Shown one piece after another: positions 1-8,288 of a DNA stretch of 64,000 nt (positions are counted from its first letter, which is position 1; the number at the start of each line of letters is the position of its first letter). Origin of the DNA: Clostridiales bacterium (lineage in GTDB: Bacteria > Bacillota > Clostridia > Oscillospirales > Oscillospiraceae); the NCBI GenBank assembly GCA_004557075.1, contig SFEX01000001.1, positions 1 through 64,000 of the forward strand. Reading direction: 5' to 3'. The translations under genes and the position numbers were made by a program. Under the pieces are notes generated by a model that was given only the letters and a program-made list of their open reading frames with translations, was not told the origin of the DNA and ran no database searches.

Positions 1-2
1 TT

Positions 3-44
3 GATGCAGAAACGCTGCAACGAGGGCTTGATATGATCAAGTGA
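3..44 (+). CDS. C-terminal tail of a gene starting left of the window
   Basis: The third frame is open from the window edge and reads DAETLQRGLDMIK before a TGA at 42-44. The amphipathic end would suit a real C-terminus, but 13 residues cannot identify a family. Another frame also closes nearby at 34-36, so the reading frame itself is uncertain. Confidence 0.25.
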   Translation, partial: DAETLQRGLDMIK

Positions 45-107
45 AAGAAAACTTCGTCACAATTTGGAACTGCTATTGACACAGGCCGAATTTGTGGCAA
101 ATAAGTT

Positions 108-327
108 GCCTGATTTGTCTACCAGATAAATCAGGCAATTTTCTTGCTCTTAGGGCAAAAACGGCCCAAAATACTGTAAAACCAGAGAGAACCGGCTTCG
201 GAATGGCGATCACAGCCAGACTGAGGCCGGTTTTTTGCGTTTTCGGGCCAAAAATCCCGCGCACCTTTTACTTCAAATTAACTGAGTAAAGTAGTCGGAA
301 AAAGGTAGCGGTGGGTGGATTTGAACC
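108..327. repeat. Diverged tandem intergenic unit, copy A
   Basis: This is the first of two related units. It starts with a hairpin (arms 108-116 and 128-136, loop starting GTCTACCA) followed by a T-rich stretch. An AGGGCAAAA block lies at 152-160. A second hairpin (about 192-237, built on the arms ACCGGC and GCCGGT) is followed by TTTTTTG. The unit ends with GGATTTGAACC at 317-327, which is the antisense of a tRNA T-arm. Copy B keeps the same blocks in the same order at an offset of 259-270 bp. No coding potential is seen. It may be a duplicated terminator or attachment region. Confidence 0.6.
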
Positions 328-333
328 AGAAAA

Positions 334-358
334 GGTTCGACTCCTGTACCCTGCTCCA
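334..358 (+). other. tRNA 3'-end fragment, possible attachment-site remnant
   Basis: The stretch reads like the T-loop and acceptor 3' strand of a tRNA: GGTTCGACTCC is followed by an acceptor-like ACCCTGC, a T discriminator and CCA. A T at position 73 with an acceptor like this resembles bacterial tRNA-Gly. No D-arm or anticodon arm lies upstream, so it is not a functional tRNA. Such fragments commonly mark the far end of an element integrated at a tRNA gene. The matching intact tRNA would then lie outside this window. Confidence 0.45.
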
Positions 359-366
359 TAAAAGAC

Positions 367-596
367 TGCACTTTTGTCTACCACGACAAGAGTGCAGTTT
401 TTTCGCATTTCAGGGCAAAACAGGTAAAAAACGCGGTAAAGCAAGCAAAAATGGGCTTCGGAGCGGTCAATGAGACTGCACCGAAGCCCATTTTTTATTT
501 TCGGAGCCGAAAAATAGCTAAAAAATCCGCTGTACTTTTTGTAAGTTTTAGCTCCGTAAAGACTTATCGGTTACGAGGAAGTGAGCGGATTTGAAC
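367..596. repeat. Diverged tandem intergenic unit, copy B
   Basis: This is the second unit of the pair. Its first hairpin (arms around 365-375 and 389-398) carries the same TTTGTCTACCA block (373-383) and ends in TTTTTTCG. AGGGCAAAA recurs at 412-420. The second hairpin (about 451-492) carries GGCTTCGG at 454-461 and ends in a T-run. GGATTTGAAC recurs at 587-596. The stems differ from copy A while being kept paired, which suggests that structure rather than sequence has been retained. Confidence 0.6.
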
Positions 597-645
597 TATG
601 AAACACCCTGAGCGTGGGCAAAATTTGCTAACCGACGCAGATTTG

Positions 646-687
646 GCACGGCCGAATGTTGTAATTCGACATACGCCGTGCTATACT
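646..687 (+). promoter_or_regulatory. Promoter of the WYL regulator gene with overlapping inverted repeats
   Basis: A -35 TTGTAA (659-664) and a -10 TATACT (682-687) are spaced by 17 bp. Two inverted repeats cover them: GCACGGC (646-652) with GCCGTGC (675-681), and CGAAT (653-657) with ATTCG (664-668). A repressor binding here would block RNA polymerase. The next gene encodes a DNA-binding regulator, so autoregulation is the simple inference. Confidence 0.6.
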
Positions 688-722
688 TTTATTTGTATAA
701 CTATCGCTATCGGAGGCGTGCC

Positions 723-1706
723 ATGGCGGAAGAAAAAAACCAAAAAATCAAGCTCATGAAGATCATGGAGATTTTGCGTCAAGAGACTGACGAAGAGCAC
801 CCGATGACCAAGGTGGAGTTGGCTGCCCGGCTGGTGGCCATGAATGTATCCTGCAGTCCCCGGTCGCTGATCCGTGACATAAAGCTCCTGAACGAGCAAG
901 GCTATGAGATCATGGAGCGCCTGATGGGCCACGAAAAAGGATACTTTGTGTGCGACCGGAGCTTCAGTGTGCCGGAGCTCAAGATTCTGATTGACGCTGT
1001 TCAGGCAGCCGGCTTTGTAACCGAAAAGAAGACCGGTGAGCTGGTGGACAAGATTGCTGCCTTGGGCGGCAGCCACAGAGCAGCCATCCTCAAGGGCAAT
1101 ATTGTAAAATTCAACACCCGTAAGCACACGAATGAAACTATATACTACACTGTCGGTTTCATCGAGGATGCCATCCAGCGGAACAAGAAGATCATCTTTC
1201 GCTATTTCGATCTGGACGAAAACGGACAAAAGGTATACCGACGAGACGGCCACCATTACGTGGTGGAGCCAGTGGCGCTGGTTTTCAACGAAGACAACTA
1301 CTACCTGATTGTGTACAGCGAGAAGCACGATGGAACCGCAAATTACCGCGTAGACAGAATTGACAGCGTAGAAATCATAGACGATCCCATATCGGACAAG
1401 GCCCGCTCCCTTCGCAGGAAGGTCGCCCGGTACACCGAGGAAGCCTTCAAAATGTTCAACGGCCAGCCGGAGACCATCACCCTCCGCTTTACCGATAAGC
1501 TGATCGGGCCGGTGCTGGACAAGTTCGGAGAAGTCACAAAGATGACCCGCGTGGACGATCACACCATTGAGGCCACCGTGCAGGTGCGGATCGCGCCGAC
1601 CTTCTGGGGCTGGCTGTTCCAGTTTGGAACCGACATGGACATCATGGAGCCGGAGGCTCTGAAAGAAGAATACAAAAACAAAGCAGCCGAATTGCTGAAT
1701 AGATAG
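723..1706 (+). CDS. WYL-domain transcriptional regulator of the defence cassette
   Basis: This 327-residue protein has an N-terminal winged helix-turn-helix (about residues 5-70, with the recognition region SPRSLIRDIKLLNEQGYEI) followed by a WYL-type ligand-binding domain. The later part includes the conserved HYVVEPVALVFNEDNYYLI region and a C-terminal extension typical of this family. The ATG at 723 is chosen because GGAGGCG sits just before it; an earlier in-frame codon at 678 has no such site and lies inside the promoter. WYL proteins often control phage-defence operons, where they sense nucleic-acid ligands. This one stands 10 bp before hsdM and has inverted repeats over its own promoter, so it probably represses the cassette. 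The ligand is unknown. Confidence 0.85.
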   Translation: MAEEKNQKIKLMKIMEILRQETDEEHPMTKVELAARLVAMNVSCSPRSLIRDIKLLNEQGYEIMERLMGHEKGYFVCDRSFSVPELKILIDAVQAAGFVTEKKTGELVDKIAALGGSHRAAILKGNIVKFNTRKHTNETIYYTVGFIEDAIQRNKKIIFRYFDLDENGQKVYRRDGHHYVVEPVALVFNEDNYYLIVYSEKHDGTANYRVDRIDSVEIIDDPISDKARSLRRKVARYTEEAFKMFNGQPETITLRFTDKLIGPVLDKFGEVTKMTRVDDHTIEATVQVRIAPTFWGWLFQFGTDMDIMEPEALKEEYKNKAAELLNR

Positions 1707-1716
1707 GAGAAAAGCC

Positions 1717-3474
1717 ATGGCAAATGAAAAATTCACCGTTGTAGGTACTAACATACAGGAAAAGGCTACAGTCATTTGGAATATTGCAAATGCGCTGGCA
1801 GGCTACTTCAAGCCCCATGAATACGGTCTGGTTATTCTTCCAATGACCATCGTAAAGAGATTCCACGACTGTTTGCTTCCTACCCATCAGGCAGTGTTGG
1901 ATACATATGAGAAGGTTAAGAAGTTGGCAGTTACCGATGGTTTTCTTCGTCGCGCTTCCGGCTATCAGTTCTATAACACCAGCAAGTACACATTTGATCG
2001 ACTGTTAGCAGACCCCGAAAACATCGAGAGCAACTTCCGCGATTACTTGAACGGTTTTTCTCCTAATGTGCAGGACATTCTGGCAAAGTTCGATTTTGAG
2101 AACATCATTAAGCGTATGGTGGAATGTGGATCCCTGTACCTCGTAATCAAGGAATACGCATCTCAGAAGGGTTACCTCGGCCCGGACAAGATCAGCGCCG
2201 TTGACTGCGGTTACATTTTCGAAGACCTCGTTCGCCGTTTCTCTGAGTCTTTCGGAGAAGAAGCAGGAGCGCACTTTACCAGCCGTGACATCATTTACTT
2301 GATGACTGATATTCTGCTTAGCGGTGCTGACTTGCACAAGCAGGAAAATGTTACCGTATACGACATGACCATGGGTACCAGCCAGATGCTTTCCTGCATG
2401 GAGGAACGTATCCACGAAATCAACCCTGACATGGAGGTTACCTGTTTCGGTCAGGAGTTTAATCCCTCCACTTTCGCGATCGCAAAGGCAGACATGATGA
2501 TTCGTGGCGGCAACCCCGATAACATGCGATTTGGCGACACTCTCAGTGATGACAAGTTTACTGGATACACTTTCCGATATATCATTTCTAACCCTCCCTT
2601 CGGTATTGACTGGAAGCGTGAGCAGAAGGCAGTTGAAGCAGAATCTGCCAAGGGTGATGAAGGTCGTTTCGCGCCGGGGCTTCCTAAAATTTCGGACGGA
2701 CAGCAGTTATTTGTTCTGAATGGTTTGAAGAAATTGGATGCCAAGGGAAAAATGGCGATCATTCAGAATGGATCACCTCTCTTTGCCGGCGACGCCGGCA
2801 GCGGACCCTCTAACATTCGTCAGTACATTTTGGAAAACGATTGGCTGGATTGCATCATTCAGCTATCCACCGACATGTTCATGAACACCGGCATCAGCAC
2901 CTATATCTGGGTGCTGGATAAGGACAAGCCGACCCATCGCGCAGGCAAGGTGCAGCTCATTGATGCATCTCATTGTTACACCGCTCGCCGTAAGTCGATC
3001 GGAACCAAGCGCAACGATATTTCGGACAGCGACCGTGAACTGATCGTGAAGGCTTATGCCGCCTTTGAAAATGGCGGTATCTACGGTGATAAGGCCGGTG
3101 TTTACTGCGAGAGCAAGATTTTCACAACTGATGAGTTTGGTTATAACAAGATAGTTGTAGAGCGTCCTCAGAGAGATGTAAACGGCGCAATTGTCAAGAA
3201 GAAGGGTGCTCCCGTAGCAGACGCTGCTTTGCGTGATACGGAAAATGTACCGCTGACGGAAGATATCGATGCTTATTTCGCCAGAGAAGTATTGCCTTAC
3301 GCCCCTGACGCTTGGATCGATAAAAAGAAAACCAAGATCGGATATGAAATTCCTATGACGCGGTATTTCTACGAATACACCCAGCCGGAAGCCAGCGAGG
3401 ATATTCTGTCCCGCATTATTGGTCTGGAGGATAGTATTTCTGCCTCCCTTAAGAGCCTGTTCGGGGAGGAATAA
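1717..3474 (+). CDS. hsdM: Type I restriction-modification methyltransferase subunit HsdM
   Basis: The 585-residue protein is an adenine-N6 DNA methyltransferase that forms the modification core (M2S) of a type I system. The N-terminal helical region (about 15-130) precedes the SAM-binding domain. The catalytic motif IV appears as NPPFGIDW (about residue 290). The AGAHFTSRDI segment ahead of motif I is typical of HsdM. Motif I itself reads DMTMGTSQM rather than the usual DPxxGSGG; this variant is known to me from a subfamily of HsdM and need not be a defect. The start has AGGAG about 8 bp upstream. hsdS follows after 2 bp, so the two are surely co-translated. Confidence 0.95.
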   Translation: MANEKFTVVGTNIQEKATVIWNIANALAGYFKPHEYGLVILPMTIVKRFHDCLLPTHQAVLDTYEKVKKLAVTDGFLRRASGYQFYNTSKYTFDRLLADPENIESNFRDYLNGFSPNVQDILAKFDFENIIKRMVECGSLYLVIKEYASQKGYLGPDKISAVDCGYIFEDLVRRFSESFGEEAGAHFTSRDIIYLMTDILLSGADLHKQENVTVYDMTMGTSQMLSCMEERIHEINPDMEVTCFGQEFNPSTFAIAKADMMIRGGNPDNMRFGDTLSDDKFTGYTFRYIISNPPFGIDWKREQKAVEAESAKGDEGRFAPGLPKISDGQQLFVLNGLKKLDAKGKMAIIQNGSPLFAGDAGSGPSNIRQYILENDWLDCIIQLSTDMFMNTGISTYIWVLDKDKPTHRAGKVQLIDASHCYTARRKSIGTKRNDISDSDRELIVKAYAAFENGGIYGDKAGVYCESKIFTTDEFGYNKIVVERPQRDVNGAIVKKKGAPVADAALRDTENVPLTEDIDAYFAREVLPYAPDAWIDKKKTKIGYEIPMTRYFYEYTQPEASEDILSRIIGLEDSISASLKSLFGEE

Positions 3475-3476
3475 CC

Positions 3477-4739
3477 ATGGCAAGAGAAATGAAAGATAGC
3501 GGAATTGAGTGGATTGGAGCAAAACCTGCTACTTGGCAAGTTGCTCTTGCTTCCCAAGTTTTTTCACAAGTAAAGTGCAAAAACACAGGCCTTGTGGAGA
3601 AAAATCTTTTGTCACTAAGCTATGGTAAAATCAAGCGAAAAAGCATTGATGCTACAGCGGGGTTGCTGCCAGAAAACTTTGATGGATACAATATTATCGA
3701 ACGCGATGATATTGTGCTTCGTTTGACGGATTTGCAAAACGACCATAAAAGCCTGCGAGTAGGACGGACCACAGAACGCGGGATTATTACTTCTGCATAT
3801 TTATCTATTCGCCCATCCAAGAATTACGATTCCCAATTCTTATATTACTATCTGCATTCTTTTGATATTTGCAAGGGCCTATATGGAATGGGTTCCGGTG
3901 TTCGGCAAGGTCTGAACTGGGATGACATTAAGCGGCTTCAAATTCTGGTTCCTCCTCAAAGTGAGCAGCAACAAATAGCATCTTTCCTCGACCGCAAGTG
4001 CGCCGAGATTGACTCAGTGATCGCTGATACCCAGCGAACAATTGAGGAATATAAGAAACTCAAACAAACAATTATTACAGAAGCAGTCACCAAAGGCATT
4101 CGCGGCGAAAGACCGATGAAGGATAGCGGCATTGAATGGATTGGCGAAATTCCTGAAGACTGGGATATCAAAAAGGGAAAATGGATATTGTCTCTTTTGG
4201 ATCAACCAGTTTTTCAAGATGATGGTGTTATTACTTGTTTCAGAGATGGTGAAGTAACTTTAAGATCGAAAAGACGCGAAGATGGCTTTACAATTTCTTT
4301 ACAGGAGGCAGGTTATCAAGGAATTAACGTTGGAGATCTTGTTGTGCATGGTATGGATGGTTTTGCAGGCGCCATTGGCATTTCTGATTCTAGAGGAAAA
4401 GGCACCCCTGTACTTAATGTATTAGACAGCACCCAAAACAAGCGATATATTATGTATTACCTAAGAAGCATGGCATACAACGGCGTTTTTCTTGCTTTAG
4501 CAACAGGTATTCGCGTAAGATCCTGTGATACCAACTGGAACAAACTGAAGGAACTTCCATATCCTAAACCCAGCATTGACGAACAGGAAGAAATTGCAAG
4601 TTTTATTGATAACAAAATACAACTGCTCGATGAACTTATTGAGAAAAAGGAAACATTGCGCATAGAACTGGAAAACTACAAAAAATCCGTAATCTACGAA
4701 TATGTAACAGGTAAAAAGGAGGTGCCCGTATGCCAGTAA
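3477..4739 (+). CDS. hsdS: Type I restriction-modification specificity subunit HsdS
   Basis: This 420-residue protein recognises the bipartite DNA target for both modification and cleavage. It has the expected two-fold layout: a target-recognition domain (about 8-160), a conserved helical spacer (about 165-205) containing EYKKLKQTIITEAVTKG, a second target-recognition domain (about 210-365), and a C-terminal helical repeat (about 370-410). Each half starts with the same phrase, MKDSGIEWIG, at residues 5 and about 213, which shows the internal duplication. Its last 10 bases overlap hsdR. The central repeat is a common site for domain swapping, but no second hsdS or inverted copy is seen nearby. 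Confidence 0.95.
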   Translation: MAREMKDSGIEWIGAKPATWQVALASQVFSQVKCKNTGLVEKNLLSLSYGKIKRKSIDATAGLLPENFDGYNIIERDDIVLRLTDLQNDHKSLRVGRTTERGIITSAYLSIRPSKNYDSQFLYYYLHSFDICKGLYGMGSGVRQGLNWDDIKRLQILVPPQSEQQQIASFLDRKCAEIDSVIADTQRTIEEYKKLKQTIITEAVTKGIRGERPMKDSGIEWIGEIPEDWDIKKGKWILSLLDQPVFQDDGVITCFRDGEVTLRSKRREDGFTISLQEAGYQGINVGDLVVHGMDGFAGAIGISDSRGKGTPVLNVLDSTQNKRYIMYYLRSMAYNGVFLALATGIRVRSCDTNWNKLKELPYPKPSIDEQEEIASFIDNKIQLLDELIEKKETLRIELENYKKSVIYEYVTGKKEVPVCQ

Positions 4740-7714
4740 ACGATACGACAGAAAAGCGATTCGAAAGTGACATCGAGGCTTTCTTCCTATCCGCAGCAGG
4801 CGGCTATGCCAAATGTGATGATGAGTACGATCCCAAGGTGGGACTGTACCCCGACACACTGATTCGATTTATTCAGACATCTCAGCCGAAGGCATGGCAG
4901 CGTTTTGTCAACATGAATGCTGTGGATCCCGTGCGCAAATTCTGTGCAGCATTCAACAATGCATGTGACATGAATGGTGTCCTGGATGTGCTGCGCCATG
5001 GCTTCAAACACAGGGGCGTGACCTTTAAGGTATGCTATTTCATGCCGGAGTCCTCTTTGAACCAGACCGACGCGGAAAACTATAAGCAGAATATTTTCCA
5101 CTGCATCCGTCAGTGGCATTACAGCGCAGCAAACAAAAATTCCGTGGATATGATTCTTGCGGTCAATGGTATCCCTGTGTTTGCATTTGAGCTGAAGAAC
5201 CAGTTCACCGGTCAAAGCGTTGAGAACGCGAAACACCAGTGGAAGACGGATCGCGATCCCCGCGAGATATGCTTTCAGTTCAACAAGCGCATTCTTGCAT
5301 ACTTCTGCGTTGATCTGAATCAAGCATGGATGACCACCAAACTGGCTGGCGAACATACATATTTCCTGCCTTTCAACCAAGGCAGCAACGGAGCCGGTAA
5401 CGATGGTGGCAAGGGCAACCCAGCTAATCCCGATGGATATCCCACCGACTATTTGTGGAAGAAGGTTTTCCAAGCAGACAGCATGATGGACATTATCCAG
5501 AAGTTCATCAGCCTGCAGGGCGACCGACTGATTTTCCCCAGATACCACCAGATGGACGTTGTTCGCAAGCTGATCAGCGATGTCAAAACAAATGGTGTTG
5601 GCCACAACTATTTGATTCAGCACTCCGCAGGTTCCGGCAAATCCAATTCTATTGCATGGTTGGCATATCGTCTGGCATCTCTTCATGACGATGAAAACAG
5701 AGCTATCTACAGCAGCGTTATTGTTGTCACTGACCGTACCGTTCTGGACGCACAGTTGCAGGCAACCATTTCCGGATTTGACCACACCCTTGGTACCGTT
5801 GAAACTATTGGTGAAGGCAAAAACTCGCAGAATCTGAAGCAGGCACTGAACGACGGCGTTCGTATCATTGTTACCACCCTGCAGAAGTTCCCTGTGATTT
5901 TCGAAGAAGTGGATGAAGCCAACGGCAGAAACTTCGCCATCATCTGTGATGAGGCACACTCCTCCCAGACCGGCAGCAGCGCACAGAAGCTGAAGACCGC
6001 GCTTGCTGATGTTCGTGAGGTGCTGAAGGAATATGCAGAAATCGAAGGCATTGCCGAAGATAAGGTTGACCCGCAGGACAAGCTCGTCCGCGAGCTGATC
6101 GCTCATGGCAAGCACAAAAATCTGTCCTTCTTCGCGTTCACTGCAACACCGAAGGATACCACCTTGGAAATGTTCGGCCAGCAGGCAGAAGACGGCAGCT
6201 TCCATCCCTTCCATATTTACAGCATGCATCAAGCCATCGAGGAAGGTTTTATCCTCAATGTGTTGCAGAACTACATGACCTACAAGACCTGCTTCAAGAT
6301 CGCAAATAACACACCGGAAAATCCCGAAGTTCCTGCATCCAGCGCAAGCAAGGTTATCAAGAAATATCAGCAGCTCCATCCGGAGAACATTCGCCAGAAG
6401 TCAGAAATTATTGTGGAGACTTTCCGCAGCACCACACGCACTAAGATCAACGGCAAAGGTAAGATGATGGTGGTTACCGCATCTCGTCCTGCAGCAGTAC
6501 TGTACTTCTTGGAGATCAAGCGTTATGCCGCTGAAATGGGATACGATGATGTTAAGCCCATGGTGGCATTCTCCGGCGAAGTAACGCTGAACGACGAAAC
6601 CTATACCGAATCCGGCTTGAATGTTCGTCCCGATGGTAGTCATATCACCGAGGCGCAGACCAAGCAAGAATTCCACGACAACTTTAACATTCTGATCGTT
6701 GCTGAAAAGTATCAGACAGGCTTCGATGAGCCGCTTCTGCACACTATGATCGTGGACAAGAAGCTGCGTAATGTAAAAACCGTTCAGACACTCAGCCGTT
6801 TGAACCGTACCTGCAGTGGCAAGAACGACACCTATGTTCTGGACTTTGCCAATGAAGCAGAAGATGTGCAGGCAGACTTCCAAGTCTTCTATCATGAGAC
6901 CATGCTGGAGGAAGAAGTCAACACCGACCTGCTCTACAAGGTGCAGAAGGAGCTGCGCGGATTCCGAATCTACGATGATCAGGACATCGCTAACTTCTGT
7001 GAAGTGTATTTCGCAAAAGGCGTTCAATCCGCAGATGCGCAAGGCGTTCTCGTCAGCAAGCTGGTACCGGCGGTTCAGCGTTACCAAGAAAAAGCCAAAG
7101 ACGATCAGTACCAGATTCGCCGCGTGATGCGTAACTTCTGCAAATGGTACAAGTACGTATCGCAGGTTGTCCGCATGTTCGACAAGGAGCTGCACCGCGA
7201 ATTTGTATACTGCTCCTTCCTCGTCGGTTTGCTGCCCGCTGAAGTAGTTGTGATGGATAACATCGCAAAGCTGCTGACTCTGGAAATGTACAAGCTGGAG
7301 AAAACCTTCGATGGCGATATAAGCCTTGGCGATGAGAGTGGCATCTACACTGCAGCAGAACCTAAAGGCGCAGGCAAGCCCGAAGACAAAGATCCGCTGG
7401 ATGAAATCATCGCTCGTATCAACGAAAAGTACAAGGGTGAATTTACTGATGCAGATAGAGTTATGATTGGCGCACTGGCAGATAAGCTGCGTGGCGACCC
7501 GCGTCTGGCTAACATGGCAATGTCTTCCGATCCTCAGATTTTCGCAGAGAGTATTTTCCCGCAGGCATTTAACATTGCAGCACAGGACAGCTACATTGAG
7601 TCTCAGGAAACCTATACCTCCCTGTTTGAGGATCAGAGCAAGTACAACGCTATTATGCACACACTGGCAGAAATGCTATATCGTGAAATGCGCCAGCCCG
7701 GCGATAAGAAATAA
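4730..7714 (+). CDS. hsdR: Type I restriction endonuclease subunit HsdR
   Basis: The 994-residue protein is the motor and nuclease of the type I complex, cutting unmodified DNA after ATP-driven translocation. The N-terminal nuclease domain shows the PD-(D/E)xK core as FAFELKN (about 160). The superfamily 2 helicase follows, with Walker A HSAGSGKS (about 300), motif II CDEAH (about 405), motif III FTATP (about 465) and motif VI LSRLNRT (about 695). A helical C-terminal region that docks on the methylase completes it. AAGGAGGTG precedes the ATG, and the start overlaps the end of hsdS by 10 bases. It appears intact, and with hsdM and hsdS it should give an active restriction system. Confidence 0.95.
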   Translation: MPVNDTTEKRFESDIEAFFLSAAGGYAKCDDEYDPKVGLYPDTLIRFIQTSQPKAWQRFVNMNAVDPVRKFCAAFNNACDMNGVLDVLRHGFKHRGVTFKVCYFMPESSLNQTDAENYKQNIFHCIRQWHYSAANKNSVDMILAVNGIPVFAFELKNQFTGQSVENAKHQWKTDRDPREICFQFNKRILAYFCVDLNQAWMTTKLAGEHTYFLPFNQGSNGAGNDGGKGNPANPDGYPTDYLWKKVFQADSMMDIIQKFISLQGDRLIFPRYHQMDVVRKLISDVKTNGVGHNYLIQHSAGSGKSNSIAWLAYRLASLHDDENRAIYSSVIVVTDRTVLDAQLQATISGFDHTLGTVETIGEGKNSQNLKQALNDGVRIIVTTLQKFPVIFEEVDEANGRNFAIICDEAHSSQTGSSAQKLKTALADVREVLKEYAEIEGIAEDKVDPQDKLVRELIAHGKHKNLSFFAFTATPKDTTLEMFGQQAEDGSFHPFHIYSMHQAIEEGFILNVLQNYMTYKTCFKIANNTPENPEVPASSASKVIKKYQQLHPENIRQKSEIIVETFRSTTRTKINGKGKMMVVTASRPAAVLYFLEIKRYAAEMGYDDVKPMVAFSGEVTLNDETYTESGLNVRPDGSHITEAQTKQEFHDNFNILIVAEKYQTGFDEPLLHTMIVDKKLRNVKTVQTLSRLNRTCSGKNDTYVLDFANEAEDVQADFQVFYHETMLEEEVNTDLLYKVQKELRGFRIYDDQDIANFCEVYFAKGVQSADAQGVLVSKLVPAVQRYQEKAKDDQYQIRRVMRNFCKWYKYVSQVVRMFDKELHREFVYCSFLVGLLPAEVVVMDNIAKLLTLEMYKLEKTFDGDISLGDESGIYTAAEPKGAGKPEDKDPLDEIIARINEKYKGEFTDADRVMIGALADKLRGDPRLANMAMSSDPQIFAESIFPQAFNIAAQDSYIESQETYTSLFEDQSKYNAIMHTLAEMLYREMRQPGDKK

Positions 7715-7731
7715 GAAATGAGGTAGCCTGC

Positions 7732-8283
7732 ATGGAGTTCGAAGTAATTCGCAGCAATCGGAAATCGATGGCCGTAGAAATCAAACTGAATAAGTTGATC
7801 ATTCGTGCTCCTATGCAGGCATCCAATGAAGAAATCAACTCATTCATGATGAAAAACAAGGCGTGGATCGAAAAGCATTTGGCAAAGGCTGCAGCGCAGC
7901 AGCAGGCCGTGGCTTCCGTAAAGAAGCTTACAATAGATGAGATTCGAAAGCTTGCCGATAAGGCTTTGGAGGTCATTCCAGAGCGCGTCAAGCACTATGC
8001 TCCATTGGTCGGTGTTACCTACGGTCGTATCACGATTCGAAATCAGCGATCTAAATGGGGCAGCTGCAGTAGCAAAGGCAATCTGAATTTCAACTGCTTG
8101 CTTATGCTGACACCGCCTGAAGTAATTGACAGTGTAGTTGTGCATGAGCTGTGTCATCGTAAAGAAATGAATCATTCGGACAAATTCTATTCCGAGGTGC
8201 TTCGGGTATTCCCAGACTACTGGAAATGGGATAGGTGGCTGAAAGACAACGGCAACATACTTATGGCTATGATGGGAGAATAA
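7732..8283 (+). CDS. YgjP-family (DUF45) zinc metallopeptidase-like protein
   Basis: This 183-residue protein has the family layout: an N-terminal beta-rich region, the RNQRSKWGSCS signature (about 103-113), and the zinc motif HELCH followed by the downstream MNHSDKFY region that supplies further ligands. The length is slightly below the usual 220-240 for the family. The ATG follows GAGGT, 17 bp after hsdR. YgjP-like genes are often found beside hsdR, but what they cleave is not established. Sitting between a restriction subunit and a nuclease-like gene, it could control turnover of the restriction enzyme or act as an effector. Both are inferences from position. Confidence 0.85.
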   Translation: MEFEVIRSNRKSMAVEIKLNKLIIRAPMQASNEEINSFMMKNKAWIEKHLAKAAAQQQAVASVKKLTIDEIRKLADKALEVIPERVKHYAPLVGVTYGRITIRNQRSKWGSCSSKGNLNFNCLLMLTPPEVIDSVVVHELCHRKEMNHSDKFYSEVLRVFPDYWKWDRWLKDNGNILMAMMGE

Positions 8284-8288
8284 ACGTA

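Noticed and set aside
300..358. A complete tRNA gene ending in GCTCCA
   Set aside because: Only the T-loop and acceptor 3' strand can be recognised; no D-arm or anticodon arm fits upstream, so it is kept as a fragment.
681..1775. Long open frame on the minus strand opposite the WYL regulator
   Set aside because: It mirrors the codon structure of a well-supported plus-strand gene, has no ribosome site and no recognisable domain.
4787..6379. 530-codon open frame on the minus strand opposite hsdR
   Set aside because: Cysteine- and valine-rich mirror translation of hsdR with no domain; the plus-strand gene has all helicase motifs.
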